From the NCBI GenBank assembly GCA_031363085.1, contig JANLTU010000163.1:1-47626 (forward strand): a DNA stretch of 47,626 nt, given 5' to 3'. The position numbers and the translations under genes are program-made. How positions within the stretch are numbered: position 1 is the stretch's first letter; every line of letters starts with the position of its first letter. A model generated the notes under the pieces. It searched no databases. It was not told the DNA's origin and saw only the letters and a program-made list of their open reading frames with translations. Below, one piece after another: positions 1 to 9,537 of this stretch. This DNA is from UBA6921 sp031363085 (lineage in GTDB: Bacteria; Pseudomonadota; Gammaproteobacteria; SG8-11).

Positions 1-1769
1 GTGGCAAGAATCAAATGAATCCCTGCCGCGCGCGCTTTTTGCGCCAACCGCGTGATCAGTTCTTCAACCTTCTTGCCGACCACCATCATCATGTCGGCCA
101 GCTCGTCGACGATCACCACGATGTAGGGCAGATGCGTCAGCTCGCGCTTGGGAATCGTGGGATCGGTTGGTTTGTAGGTGGGGTCGAAAATCGGCGTACC
201 GGCGTCGATCGCGTCCTGGATTTTGCGGTTGTAGCCGACGATGTTGCGCACCCCTTGCGACGCCATCAATTTATAACGGCGATCCATTTCGACGCACGAC
301 CAGCGCAGCGCGTTAGCCGCCTCTTTCATATCGGTGACCACCGGCGCGAGCAAATGCGGAATGCCTTCGTACACCGATAATTCCAGCATTTTCGGATCGA
401 TCATGATCATGCGCACATCGTGCGGCGTAGCCTTGTATAACAGGCTCAAGATCATCGCATTGATGGCCACCGATTTGCCCGAGCCGGTGGTGCCCGCCAC
501 CAGCAAATGCGGCATGCGCGCCAGATCCGCCGCCACGGAATTGCCGCTGATGTCCTTGCCCAAGGCCAGCGTCAGCGGCGATTTGCATTCGTCGTAGGCC
601 GACGAACTCAATACTTCGCTCAAGCGGACGATTTCGCGGTGCTCGTTGGGAATTTCCAGCCCGACGGTAGACTTGCCGGGAATGACTTCCACCACGCGCA
701 CACTTTTCACCAGCAGCGAGCGCGCCAGATCTTTTGATAAATTGCTGAACTGGCTGGCCTTCACGCCGGCCGCCGGTTGCATTTCGTAACGGGTGATGAC
801 CGGGCCAGGATGGACTGCGACGACTTCGCCTTCCACGCCGAAATCCGCCAACTTGAGTTCCACTTGGCGCGACACCGCCTCCAGCGACGCCTTGGCAATG
901 ACGTTGCGAGACGGCTCGGCCGGGTCAAGCAACGACAAGGGCGGCAAGGCGGCATTTGATGGCGTAGTGAACAATGGAATTTGCTTCTCGCGCTCGACAC
1001 GCTCACTGACCTCGATTTTTTTCGCGACCGGTTCGATTTTGGGCGGCAGGCGTTTTTTATTTTTCTTGAGATCTTCCTTCACTACCTCTTTGCGTTCGAC
1101 GCGCGCGCGGCGACCCGCCCATGCATCGCGCCAGCGGTACAGCGTGAGCTTGCACCAGTCAAAAAATGTCAAGGTCAGTCGACCCAGCGCGTCCATCACC
1201 CACAACCACGAGAAATGCGTGAATAACGTCACGCCGGTGAGGAACAGCATGAGCAGCAATAACGTAGCACCCAGAAAACTGAGGCCGGCGACGAGGCTTT
1301 GCCCCACACCGCTGCCCAGGATGCCGCCGCTGTCCGCCGGCAAGCCAGAGCCGGTAAAGTGCAGCGCCGCCAGTCCCGCACCGCCGAGCATGGTAAGCAC
1401 GAAACCGGCTGCGCGCGTCACGCTATGTGCGGCTGGCGTCGGTGTTTCGGAGCGCCGGCCACGCAAAATTAACCAGCCGCTGAATGCCACCATGACAGGA
1501 CACAGATAGGCCAGATAGCCAAACATGTAGAAGAAAATATCCGCGAACCATGCACCCGCAACGCCGCCGAGGTTCTGGATTCTCGCCACTGTCTGGCTGT
1601 GCGACCAAGCCGGATCAAACGGCGTGTAACTGATCAGGGCCAAAAGCAAATACAACGCCAAGACGCTGCATGCGATGAACGCGGCTTCGCGCAGACCACG
1701 ATTCACGTGGCTTACAAAGGGAATGCTGCGGTGTTTATCTGGATTCAGTTGCACCAATGTCGATCCCAT
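1..1769 (-). CDS. ftsK: DNA translocase FtsK, 3' end cut by window edge
   Basis: FtsK is a membrane-anchored hexameric motor that pumps chromosome termini at the division septum. The first 589 codons are present; the C-terminal part, including the DNA-reading gamma domain, lies outside the window. The N-terminus has several hydrophobic segments (for example AAFIACSVLALYLLLALISY). A short linker follows, then the RecA-like motor with Walker A AGTTGSGKS at residues 425–433 and Walker B IVVIVDELADMMMVV near the truncated end. Walker A at about residue 425 implies a short-linker FtsK of about 770–800 residues, closer to Pseudomonas or SpoIIIE than to the 1329-residue E. coli protein. The start is the ATG at 1767–1769, the first Met before the transmembrane block; no strong Shine-Dalgarno is visible. 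It is divergent from the phoH-like gene. Confidence 0.95.
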   Translation of the reverse strand, partial: MGSTLVQLNPDKHRSIPFVSHVNRGLREAAFIACSVLALYLLLALISYTPFDPAWSHSQTVARIQNLGGVAGAWFADIFFYMFGYLAYLCPVMVAFSGWLILRGRRSETPTPAAHSVTRAAGFVLTMLGGAGLAALHFTGSGLPADSGGILGSGVGQSLVAGLSFLGATLLLLMLFLTGVTLFTHFSWLWVMDALGRLTLTFFDWCKLTLYRWRDAWAGRRARVERKEVVKEDLKKNKKRLPPKIEPVAKKIEVSERVEREKQIPLFTTPSNAALPPLSLLDPAEPSRNVIAKASLEAVSRQVELKLADFGVEGEVVAVHPGPVITRYEMQPAAGVKASQFSNLSKDLARSLLVKSVRVVEVIPGKSTVGLEIPNEHREIVRLSEVLSSSAYDECKSPLTLALGKDISGNSVAADLARMPHLLVAGTTGSGKSVAINAMILSLLYKATPHDVRMIMIDPKMLELSVYEGIPHLLAPVVTDMKEAANALRWSCVEMDRRYKLMASQGVRNIVGYNRKIQDAIDAGTPIFDPTYKPTDPTIPKRELTHLPYIVVIVDELADMMMVVGKKVEELITRLAQKARAAGIHLILA

Positions 1770-1968
1770 GCGGTCAGATGAACCGCGCCATTATAGGGAG
1801 CATCCCGCGCCTGCGACATCTTAAATTTTGGGATGCCGCGCAGCGACGCTCGACGCTTTTATCGCAGTTGAGCAGGTGACGTAGATTTAAATTTCAAAAT
1901 ACTGAAATATGGGCGATATATAAGTAGTCATGCCGTTAATATTTAATCTCCCAATCGTGAGGAAAGTG

Positions 1969-3363
1969 ATGAACATGGACAATGATCGGTCGTTCCGCAA
2001 AATCGCTTACGTACTCGACACCAATGTCCTGATCCACGACCCCAACTCGTTGCAAAATTTCCAAGAGCATCAGGTGATCATTCCGATGACCGTGCTCGAA
2101 GAGCTCGACAAGCTCAAAGACACCAAACCATCCGTCGCCGCCGATTGTCGCTCGGCCATCCGCATGATCGACAAACTGCTGGGCGACGCACCTCCACAGG
2201 CGATAGAAAAGGGAATTCCGATCCGTCACAGCGACAGTGACGAAGTGTGCGGCACATTATCCATCATGCTCACGCAACTGGATCGCTCCAAGGAACACTG
2301 CCTGCCGGATGACGACAACGATAACCGCATCATCAACCGGATACGCGTGCTGCAAACTGAAAACAAAGATACAAAAATTATTCTCGTCACCAAAGATATC
2401 AACATGCGGCTCAAGGCGCGTGGGTGTGGAATTGAATCGCAGGACTACCAAACCGACCAACTGGTCTCCGACATTCGACAGTTGACGAAAGGCTATGTTG
2501 AAATTCCCGGCTCGTTCTGGGACTTGGTCTCAAATGTCAAGACCGTTTACAAACATGGTTCCGCCTACCATACCGTGCCGCACCAAGCATTGAACTACGA
2601 TATCTTCCCGAACCAATTCGTGGTCGATCAAAAAGGGTTCGTTGGCCGCGTCACGGAGGTCACACCGGATCAACTGATCCTGCGCGATTTACCGCAAGAC
2701 AAATTACTGCATCAAAGTGCCTGGGGCTTGAAACCGCGCAACATTTACCAGGGTATCGCGCTGCATTTGTTGTTGGATCCCGAAGTCCATCTGGTCACGC
2801 TTACCGGCGCGGCAGGCTCAGGGAAAACCATCTTGGCGCTGGCAGCGGCGATTGAACTCACAGTCGAACACAAGCTGTACAATAAAATCATCGCTACCCG
2901 CAGCACCCCGCCGCTGGCCGAAGATCATGGTTTTCTGCCCGGCACGGAAGAAGAAAAAATGGACCCGTGGTTAGGTGCGATCAACGATAACATCGAAGCC
3001 TTGCATCTCAACGACGCGAACCCGTCGAGCAGCATCGAGTTTGTGAAGAAAAAAGCCAACATCCAGTTCAAGGCTTTGAACTACATACGCGGCCGGAGTT
3101 TTCAGCGAAGTTTTATCATCATCGACGAATGCCAAAACTTGACCCCCTATCAGGTCAAGGCAATTATCACCCGGGCCGGCGAAGGCAGTAAGGTGGTCGG
3201 CCTTGGCAACTTGTCGCAAATCGATACGCCGTATCTCAATGCCACCAGTTCCGGACTGACCTATATGACCGAACGCTTCAAAGGATTTGCGCACGGCGGT
3301 AGCGTGCACTTGAGTGGTGTACCACGGTCGATCTTGGCGGAGTACGCCGAGTCACACTTGTAG
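1969..3363 (+). CDS. PhoH family protein with N-terminal PIN domain
   Basis: The protein has 464 residues in two parts. The N-terminal PIN nuclease-like domain begins with YVLDTNVLIHDP, which carries its first acidic residue. The C-terminal PhoH-type P-loop ATPase has Walker A GAAGSGKT (bases about 2805–2828) and Walker B FIIIDECQNL. This is the PhoH2 architecture; family members are reported as RNA helicase/ribonuclease-like proteins, so a role in RNA turnover is likely but inferred. An upstream in-frame ATG exists at 1930, but GAGGAAAG at 1959–1966 sits directly before the ATG at 1969, so that start was chosen; a third ATG at 1975 is possible. The gene converges with the transglycosylase gene, 13 bases apart. 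Confidence 0.93.
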   Translation: MNMDNDRSFRKIAYVLDTNVLIHDPNSLQNFQEHQVIIPMTVLEELDKLKDTKPSVAADCRSAIRMIDKLLGDAPPQAIEKGIPIRHSDSDEVCGTLSIMLTQLDRSKEHCLPDDDNDNRIINRIRVLQTENKDTKIILVTKDINMRLKARGCGIESQDYQTDQLVSDIRQLTKGYVEIPGSFWDLVSNVKTVYKHGSAYHTVPHQALNYDIFPNQFVVDQKGFVGRVTEVTPDQLILRDLPQDKLLHQSAWGLKPRNIYQGIALHLLLDPEVHLVTLTGAAGSGKTILALAAAIELTVEHKLYNKIIATRSTPPLAEDHGFLPGTEEEKMDPWLGAINDNIEALHLNDANPSSSIEFVKKKANIQFKALNYIRGRSFQRSFIIIDECQNLTPYQVKAIITRAGEGSKVVGLGNLSQIDTPYLNATSSGLTYMTERFKGFAHGGSVHLSGVPRSILAEYAESHL

Positions 3364-3376
3364 CGCGACTGGACAA

Positions 3377-4168
3377 CTAAACGGGGAAGATGTTGCTGCT
3401 TTCGTGGCCGAGATATTTTCGGTTAAACGGAACGACCACGGATTCAAAATAACGAGTGATACTTTTTACATAGTAGAAATCTTCGTGTGCCTCAAAACGT
3501 TTTGAGGCACGCAAGCCCATGTTGTAAGCCATAAGCGCTTCTGCATCGCTGTTGGTTTTATTACGCAAAAACAACAAGAACTTCGACGCGATCCGGAGGT
3601 TGAAAGCGTCATCCGTCATCAAGCGCACAATTAATTCTTCGTCAGTACGCGATGCGCCCAATTGTGGATGCCCGTCCAGTACATCCAAGGCTGCCGCAAC
3701 TTTTATCTGCATCACGCCGTAAGAGCGTTTACCCACCGGTGCTGCGCGGTGCCCGACACGCCCGAGCTGCCCGGCGATGGTTTCTTGCAGCAGTGTGCTT
3801 TGTAACAGGATCGCATGCTGTTCCCCAGCATCCTGATAGCCAATATCGTACGCAAGCTTTAATAAACCGACCTGTTCTTCTGTTAGCCACGACTTGGCCA
3901 GGGGATTCCAAATCGTCTTTTCCTCGTCGCCTGCGCTGCTTGTCGACGAGGCCACGCTTTCACTTGTGTCAAGACAACCCATTACGCCGGCAGTCGCTTT
4001 ATAAAGCCAGCTCTCTTCGCAATGTGCATCATGGGTCACGACCGGCGTGATAGCGTTGATCGCTATAAAAGAGGCCGCAAAAAGCGCGGAAACCATCAAG
4101 GTTCGATAGACGTAATGGTTGATCCGCGCGGAGCGCTTTGAGGATGTTTTGCGGTTTCTAGCCATCAT
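3377..4168 (-). CDS. Membrane-anchored or exported lytic transglycosylase (SLT domain)
   Basis: About 263 residues. A basic N-terminus (RNRKTSSKRSARINH) precedes one hydrophobic stretch (TLMVSALFAASFIAINAI), so the protein is either a signal-anchored or a secreted periplasmic enzyme. The C-terminal half matches the soluble lytic transglycosylase fold: LLQETIAGQ supplies the catalytic Glu, SYGVMQI corresponds to the GLMQ motif, and AYNMGL to the AYN motif. Such enzymes cleave the MurNAc–GlcNAc bond of peptidoglycan to a 1,6-anhydro product. An ACGGGG ribosome site lies just upstream of two consecutive ATG codons (4166–4168 and 4163–4165). Either could start translation, and a GTG at 4192 is also open. 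It stands alone between unrelated genes. Confidence 0.85.
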   Translation of the reverse strand: MMARNRKTSSKRSARINHYVYRTLMVSALFAASFIAINAITPVVTHDAHCEESWLYKATAGVMGCLDTSESVASSTSSAGDEEKTIWNPLAKSWLTEEQVGLLKLAYDIGYQDAGEQHAILLQSTLLQETIAGQLGRVGHRAAPVGKRSYGVMQIKVAAALDVLDGHPQLGASRTDEELIVRLMTDDAFNLRIASKFLLFLRNKTNSDAEALMAYNMGLRASKRFEAHEDFYYVKSITRYFESVVVPFNRKYLGHESSNIFPV

Positions 4169-4467
4169 GTACCCCGTGAACTTAACTTGCACTGTGAGAA
4201 TTCGGTAGATCTTCTGTTGGATAACCCCAATGAAGGCTCGAACACTAATCCACGATGTTGCACTGGGTAGCTATGGGCTGGGCAGTTGGAAATAACGTAT
4301 ATGCGTGTATTGAATTTCCTTGCTACCGGTGCTGAACAACAACTTGTGCTGCATTCTATCTGTTTTGGGGCAGATATCCAAACCTAGCGGCTCATTTAGA
4401 GTCAATTATTTGGCGGCACTGCGATCACATAGACGATTCAGCGAGCTGAATCCTGGAGGTAAATCAA

Positions 4468-4539
4468 ATGCATACCGATGGCCAGCAAAACAAATGCCAT
4501 CTTTGTGACAGCGGCGGAGAATATATTTTGCGGAATTAG
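4468..4539 (+). CDS. Candidate 23-residue small protein with CxxC
   Basis: This very short reading frame encodes MHTDGQQNKCHLCDSGGEYI plus three residues. Its support is a perfect Shine-Dalgarno GGAGGT at 4455–4460, seven bases before the ATG. The peptide has a CHLC pair, which is half of a typical zinc-binding knuckle. It lies in the otherwise gene-free interval 4193–4590, between the transglycosylase and the diguanylate cyclase genes, on the strand opposite both. No family is recognised. It could be a genuine small protein, a leader peptide, or the remnant of a longer gene. Nothing else was found in this interval. Confidence 0.35.
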   Translation: MHTDGQQNKCHLCDSGGEYILRN

Positions 4540-4590
4540 CGGGGTGACGGTCGGAAAATTGATCATTGTTTAGCCGCATGCCCTGTTCGG

Positions 4591-5943
4591 TTAGGCATGT
4601 CGCGCAGCGTTAAAATCATCACCTCGATCAACCACCACGCCGCTAGCATCGCTCAACTCATCGGCAATTTCAATGCGGTTTCGACCCAGGCGCTTGGCGC
4701 GATCAAGTGCTGCATCAGCACGTTCAATGAAATCGCTGAGGGTTTCACCGTGGTGATATTCCGCCAAACCGGCAGAAAAAGTCGGCATCGGATAGCGCTC
4801 ACCATTGTGCGTGCACACCACCTCGCTTACGCGAGTTTGCACCTTCTGTAGGGCACGCCATGCGCCTTCCAGCCCGGTATTGGGGAGAATGACCGCGAAC
4901 TCTTCGCCACCGTAACGCGCCACCATATCGTGGTGGCGGAACACCGACAGGATTTGCTGCGCATAACCCTGCAACACCGCGTCGCCGCCACCCTGTCCCC
5001 GCAGATCATTGATTGCTTTAATACCATCAAGGTCGATGATCGTCATGGATACCGGAAGCCCATAACGTTTCACTCGCCCCACTTCGTCTTCCATACGGCG
5101 CAAAAAAGCGCGCCGGTTTGGTAATCCAGTCAACTCATCCGTCAAGCTCGCTAGTCGCACCCGATCCAGCTCATCATTCAACTGCTGATTATTGGTTTCC
5201 ACCAAGTTCAAATACTTGTTCGCATTGTCAAACTTATCCGAGAGTAAGCGGTGTTTTTTGACGAATTTATTGACCTCTTTGATAAGGATGCCACGACGCT
5301 TTTCCACATCCTGGATGCGCTCAGCTTCGCGCAAGGCATCAAGCTCGACACCCAACAACACACCAAATTCCTGATTTTGTGCAATCGCCTCGTTCACATG
5401 ACGCGTAAGCTTGCTACGAATTTGTAGAAACTCCTGGTTTTTTTGGCTCAGCTTTTCACGAAATGCGGCGTCGACAGTATTATCTAAGTTATCGGTTTCT
5501 ACGCGTAGAGCAGAGCCGCTCTCGGTAACTGTGGCCACTGTTTTGGCTATCGGTCCAGACTTGGGGTACACCGTAACATCGGGTGCCATGCTAGAAACAG
5601 TATCAGATTTTTCAGTGAGCATCGCACGCAGGTAATCATGCACGGCTTTCAGTTCGGTGGTCAGCAACGGTGGGGCCATGCGTAGCGCCACCATCCGCAG
5701 TTGCTTTTCCAACACCGGATCCTGCCCCGCCATGCGTTCCGCAAAGGCATCCAAGATCAGTTGCTGAATTGAGGCGTTGGTAAGAACAAAGTCTTGGTGC
5801 GTCTGTTGCGCATCTGCAAGCATCGCGCGCACATGGGCAACAATAACCGTATCGACCTCGCTGAGCTTTAATTCGTCTAAAAGACGCAGCGCTTTGGACA
5901 GCGCTAAGGTATCGAAAGTCCCAGTTAATCCCTTACTCGACAT
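4591..5943 (-). CDS. Diguanylate cyclase (GGDEF domain)
   Basis: 450 residues. The first half is mostly helical, with polar and coiled-coil-like stretches (KLTRHVNEAIAQNQEFG, KFDNANKYLNLVETNNQQLN) and no clear transmembrane segment, so it is probably a cytoplasmic sensor or partner-binding region. The C-terminal GGDEF domain begins at LTDELTGLPNRRAFLRRM and has an intact GGEEF active site. RHHD sits nine residues before it in the position of the inhibitory I-site (RxxD). Synthesis of cyclic di-GMP with product feedback is therefore expected. GAGG lies eight bases upstream of the ATG at 5943. A second cyclic-di-GMP protein occurs at 43085–45120. The gene appears monocistronic. Confidence 0.92.
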   Translation of the reverse strand: MSSKGLTGTFDTLALSKALRLLDELKLSEVDTVIVAHVRAMLADAQQTHQDFVLTNASIQQLILDAFAERMAGQDPVLEKQLRMVALRMAPPLLTTELKAVHDYLRAMLTEKSDTVSSMAPDVTVYPKSGPIAKTVATVTESGSALRVETDNLDNTVDAAFREKLSQKNQEFLQIRSKLTRHVNEAIAQNQEFGVLLGVELDALREAERIQDVEKRRGILIKEVNKFVKKHRLLSDKFDNANKYLNLVETNNQQLNDELDRVRLASLTDELTGLPNRRAFLRRMEDEVGRVKRYGLPVSMTIIDLDGIKAINDLRGQGGGDAVLQGYAQQILSVFRHHDMVARYGGEEFAVILPNTGLEGAWRALQKVQTRVSEVVCTHNGERYPMPTFSAGLAEYHHGETLSDFIERADAALDRAKRLGRNRIEIADELSDASGVVVDRGDDFNAARHA

Positions 5944-6159
5944 CTATTTGCCTCGTCAACAACACCAACGACTGAATATAAGTCAAGATCACACACCGGC
6001 CCAGAGATTTTAAAATTATGGTTCTTAGAGCTAGTGTTAGTATATTACGTCAACCTTGTCACGCAACAATTTTATCTATCATAGATTGAGATCATCAACA
6101 TCAGGTCGTTTGCCACAGCGTGCCAGTATTCGGGCTCCCGCAGATTAAAGTCACGCTCA

Positions 6160-7275
6160 TTACCTTTTTAATTCTTGTCTCAGCGACTTGAGCGCACTTA
6201 CAACCATCGTTATTACAGGATCAATTTGCTTCCGCATCACCGAGCCGCCCGCGTCGCTCTGGGCGAAAATCGGCGTCACCCAGTCATCGTGGGTATGTGC
6301 AAGTAGATATAACGCCCGCAGTTGCGCTTGTACAACAGTATCTTGATAGCCCGCGTCTAAATTTGCTTGCTTGGCAACCGCACCGTCAACCCAGTTGAGA
6401 GTGCCTTGCAGCGTGTGTGCGTGTTCGCCATAGACGCGCAGCGCCGCGTAATACGCGCCGATGGCATTGAGCGCGGCACTCACTTCCGCCTGGTTGTTTA
6501 AACCACTTAAAACATCAAGACTTGCCGCCAAAAATGATTGCGCCTCGGCTTCTGCGGTCTTGATTAACACGCGCGCCTCCGCGCCGCCAGCACCTGCGAG
6601 CACGGCAAAGCGCTCTGCCACTACCGCCGTATCGGCGCGTGCAGCGACTTGGCGCGGCAATTCATCCGGGCATTCCAGCAGAAAACCAATACGATACGCT
6701 TTGTTGCGCCGCCCCATATCCCACAACCGAATACGCGTTGCAGCGTCGATTAAATTGCGCTGCAACAACAAACGTGCCGAGTCCAGCATATCGCTCAACT
6801 CGGTTTCAAACGGCAGATACTCAACCAGCCATTGCGCCAGCAACTTGCCGACCGCAGCATCAGCAACTGCGGGGTGCCGCAGCAGTTGCCGCGCCATGTC
6901 GGGACCGGGCGCCGTCCACCAGGCGCGCTGTGCCAATACTGCTGTTAAACCTCGCGAACAGGCCACCGCGAAAACTGCTTCCGGATTACCCAGCAGCAAG
7001 AGTTTGTCGAGTGGCGCATTGTCGATCTGTCCATGCCCGGCCCAGCGCCGCAGATGAACCGGGTAGTGTTTGGGCGAGCCCAACACGGCGGTGGAAAGAT
7101 ACGCACGCACTTGGTGCAGATAGCGCTCGGAAGAACCGACCGGGGTCAGTTGCACCTCGAACTCGCGCTCGCTGGACAACCCAAACACCACCATGCGCTG
7201 CTCATCGATGCGCACCGCTTCGGCATTGATCAGCAACACCTGGAGTCGCAGTTCGTCTTCGCTGGAGAGTTCCAA
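6160..7275 (-). CDS. DsrS-like protein
   Basis: 371 residues, no signal peptide or transmembrane segment, rich in Leu/Ala helices. The N-terminus (MELSSEDELRLQVLLINAEA) and the stretch LGSPKHYPVHLRRWAGHGQI resemble, from memory, proteins annotated DsrS. DsrS is encoded at the end of the dissimilatory sulfur-oxidation cluster of purple sulfur bacteria and has no firmly assigned biochemistry. No other dsr gene is present here. Instead it is the last gene of an operon with a MoxR ATPase and a VWA protein, with only 11 bases between the VWA stop and its start. It may therefore act in a MoxR/VWA assembly or maturation machine. The family call is tentative. Confidence 0.5.
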   Translation of the reverse strand: MELSSEDELRLQVLLINAEAVRIDEQRMVVFGLSSEREFEVQLTPVGSSERYLHQVRAYLSTAVLGSPKHYPVHLRRWAGHGQIDNAPLDKLLLLGNPEAVFAVACSRGLTAVLAQRAWWTAPGPDMARQLLRHPAVADAAVGKLLAQWLVEYLPFETELSDMLDSARLLLQRNLIDAATRIRLWDMGRRNKAYRIGFLLECPDELPRQVAARADTAVVAERFAVLAGAGGAEARVLIKTAEAEAQSFLAASLDVLSGLNNQAEVSAALNAIGAYYAALRVYGEHAHTLQGTLNWVDGAVAKQANLDAGYQDTVVQAQLRALYLLAHTHDDWVTPIFAQSDAGGSVMRKQIDPVITMVVSALKSLRQELKR

Positions 7276-7286
7276 AATCTGCGTCC

Positions 7287-8483
7287 TTAATTCAACTGGA
7301 TGCGTGCGCCGAAAGGTACCGGTGCTTTTCCTTTAACCAGCCAGAGCACCGGAAACATCGGCGCAACTTGCGGGAACTGACCCAGCGCATCGGTGAAGTA
7401 CACCAGCAAGTCCGGCGTCATCGGCCGTTGCTGATACCACGCGAACGGCGCGGTAAAACGCGTGCCGCCGCCGCGCGGTAATTGTTGCGGCAGTTTGAGT
7501 TCTTCCCAGGCTTCAAACACCCACGGTGCGCCGGCGGCGATTTCGGTATCGCAGGCAAACAAAGTCACGTGCGCACGCACCTGCGCCTTGAGCGCATCAA
7601 CTTCGCCGAGAAATTCCTGGATTTCGGTTGCGCTGATCGAACCGCTGGTATCGAGCACAATCGCAATATCAATCTGCCGGCTGTGCAGCCGTGGCAAAAT
7701 CGCCTCGCCTTCGCGTCGTGCGGGCCGGGTGTAGTCATAATCTTCGCGTGCACGCGCAACCATGTAGCGCGCCAACAGCGTGCGCCACGACAGCTTGGGA
7801 TGAAGCAAGGTGTCGACCAGATTTGCAAGCGCGCCGCTGAGCTTGCCCGCCTGCGCGGCACGTTGCGCAGCCACCACGCGCTGGTGTTGCCATTGCTTGT
7901 CCAGTTGCTCGCGCTCGCCTGGAGTCAACGGAGGCGGCCGCCTGCCGGGCTCATCGCCATTTTCTGTCAAGCCTTGGCTAGCTGCATCCTGGTTGGGAGG
8001 AGTTTTTGGCGGTTCCGAGGCCCCCGCAGAGGTGGTCTCATCCAGATGCTGATCCATCGATTCGGTATTGTCGTTGTCCTGCAGCAGCGGATAAATTTCC
8101 TCCGCCGTCATGCCGGCATATTCGACAAAGGTAATTGCATTCGGTGGCGGGCGCAGCCCTTCGGCGAGCAGCACCGGATTGATCGCGAAGTCGCAGGCCA
8201 AGTCCCAGCGTCGCTTGTCGCGGTGTCCGCGCCGGCTGAAATGCGCCAGCGCGCAGTGCAACGCTTCGTGCGCCAGCACGAATTCAAGCTGCCGCGTTCC
8301 TAACGCATCCAGATAGGCGGGGTTGTAATACAGGCTCTTGCTGTCGGTCGCGGTGGTCGGACACCACTGCGGCTTGGCGGCCACCAGCGGCAGGCGCAAC
8401 ACCAGCACACCCAGAAACGGCTGGTCGAGAATCAGGCGCGTACGCGCTGCGGCAATTTTTTGTTCCAGCGCGTCATTCATCAC
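7287..8483 (-). CDS. VWA-like protein with N-terminal metallopeptidase-like domain (DUF2201 type)
   Basis: 398 residues. The N-terminal region has HEALHCALAH, an HExxH zinc-protease-like signature, followed by RRWDLACDFAIN, as in the putative metallopeptidase domain paired with VWA-like domains. A Pro/acid-rich linker (EPPKTPPNQDAASQG) follows. The C-terminal VWA-like domain has a MIDAS motif DTSGS within IAIVLDTSGSIS, then TRFTAPF and YFTDALG. Such proteins act as cofactor-binding partners of MoxR AAA ATPases in metal insertion or protein activation. Its start overlaps the stop of the MoxR gene by four bases (ATGA at 8480–8483), so the two are translationally coupled. The substrate is unknown. 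Confidence 0.85.
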   Translation of the reverse strand: MMNDALEQKIAAARTRLILDQPFLGVLVLRLPLVAAKPQWCPTTATDSKSLYYNPAYLDALGTRQLEFVLAHEALHCALAHFSRRGHRDKRRWDLACDFAINPVLLAEGLRPPPNAITFVEYAGMTAEEIYPLLQDNDNTESMDQHLDETTSAGASEPPKTPPNQDAASQGLTENGDEPGRRPPPLTPGEREQLDKQWQHQRVVAAQRAAQAGKLSGALANLVDTLLHPKLSWRTLLARYMVARAREDYDYTRPARREGEAILPRLHSRQIDIAIVLDTSGSISATEIQEFLGEVDALKAQVRAHVTLFACDTEIAAGAPWVFEAWEELKLPQQLPRGGGTRFTAPFAWYQQRPMTPDLLVYFTDALGQFPQVAPMFPVLWLVKGKAPVPFGARIQLN

Positions 8484-9517
8484 AGCAGGACGGCGGCGAT
8501 GTCCTTCGCCCAGCGGTTGAATTCCGGCACGGCGTAAACGTCGCGGCCCACCGTACGGGCCAAGTCGTGAACAATCATGACGCCCATTTCGCGCTGCTGA
8601 AAACGGGATGCATATTCAATGATGCGCCCGTAAATCAGCTTCGCTTGCGCGTCGCCTTTTGCACGCACGCCTCGACTCACCAGGGCGCTGGCCACCGCAT
8701 ATTGCATGTCGATGGCCTTGGGCAAGGGCACTTCGTCGCCGCGCAAAATTGCGTCGATGTCGGGTAGTTGATCGAGGTGCTGAATAAAGGCATAAAGCTC
8801 AATGCCTGCCGCCGGTCCGACACAGGCTTGCAGCGTGGCGGAGAGTAGATCCGCCTCGCTGAAAAATTTTTGCAGCGCGCGATGTGCGAATTCCCACGAG
8901 CGCGGCGACGGGAACGCCACCGGATTACGCGCCGCGTCGAAGTCGAACAACAGCTCGGGACGGAAGCGCAAAAATCCGATCAGCCGTTCATCGATGCCCT
9001 GCGCGTAGGCCCACGTCACCCAGTCATCGGCATGCGCTTCGATTTCATAGTGTGTAAAGCGATTAGCGAGCGGCGCGGGCATCACGTAACTGACGCCGCG
9101 ATCCCCCTGGCGATTACCGGCCGCAAAAATCGCCCAACCGTCGGGCACGCGGTACTCACCCAGACGTCGATCCAGAATCAATTGATACGCGGCCGCAGAA
9201 ACGCTCGGCGGCGCCGAGGTGATCTCGTCGAGAAACATGATGCCAACCACGCCGTGACGCTGTGCGTCCGGCAGGATCGACGGCGGCGCCCACTCGACCA
9301 GCTTGTCGACGCGAAACGGAATACCGCGTAAATCGCTGGGTTCCATCTGCGACAAGCGGATGTCAAGCAACGGCACCGCATGCTGCTGCGCGATCTGCGC
9401 GACGATTTGTGATTTACCGATGCCCGGCGGCCCCCAGATCATGACCGGCGTGTGGTGGCCGTCACGCACGCTGAGAAACTCGCGGTCGAGCAGTCGAGTG
9501 AGATGCGCAGGTCGCAT
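8480..9517 (-). CDS. MoxR-family AAA+ ATPase
   Basis: 345 residues. The sequence shows Walker A GPPGIGKS (in VMIWGPPGIGKSQIVAQI), Walker B GIMFLDEITSA, and the sensor-1 region GWAIFAAGNRQGD that is characteristic of MoxR-type ATPases. These work as chaperone-like motors together with VWA proteins, and the next gene in the operon is exactly such a partner, overlapping by four bases. The order is MoxR, VWA/metallopeptidase-like, DsrS-like, all minus. The secreted-protein gene upstream ends 20 bases before this start and could be cotranscribed. The client protein is not evident from the neighbourhood. Confidence 0.9.
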   Translation of the reverse strand: MRPAHLTRLLDREFLSVRDGHHTPVMIWGPPGIGKSQIVAQIAQQHAVPLLDIRLSQMEPSDLRGIPFRVDKLVEWAPPSILPDAQRHGVVGIMFLDEITSAPPSVSAAAYQLILDRRLGEYRVPDGWAIFAAGNRQGDRGVSYVMPAPLANRFTHYEIEAHADDWVTWAYAQGIDERLIGFLRFRPELLFDFDAARNPVAFPSPRSWEFAHRALQKFFSEADLLSATLQACVGPAAGIELYAFIQHLDQLPDIDAILRGDEVPLPKAIDMQYAVASALVSRGVRAKGDAQAKLIYGRIIEYASRFQQREMGVMIVHDLARTVGRDVYAVPEFNRWAKDIAAVLL

Positions 9518-9537
9518 GAATACGTGGTCTTGTTGTC

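Noticed and set aside
1891..1908. ATTTCA-N6-TGAAAT inverted repeat between ftsK and phoH
   Set aside because: Short, AT-rich and isolated; expected by chance in such sequence, and no matching regulator is known from the context.
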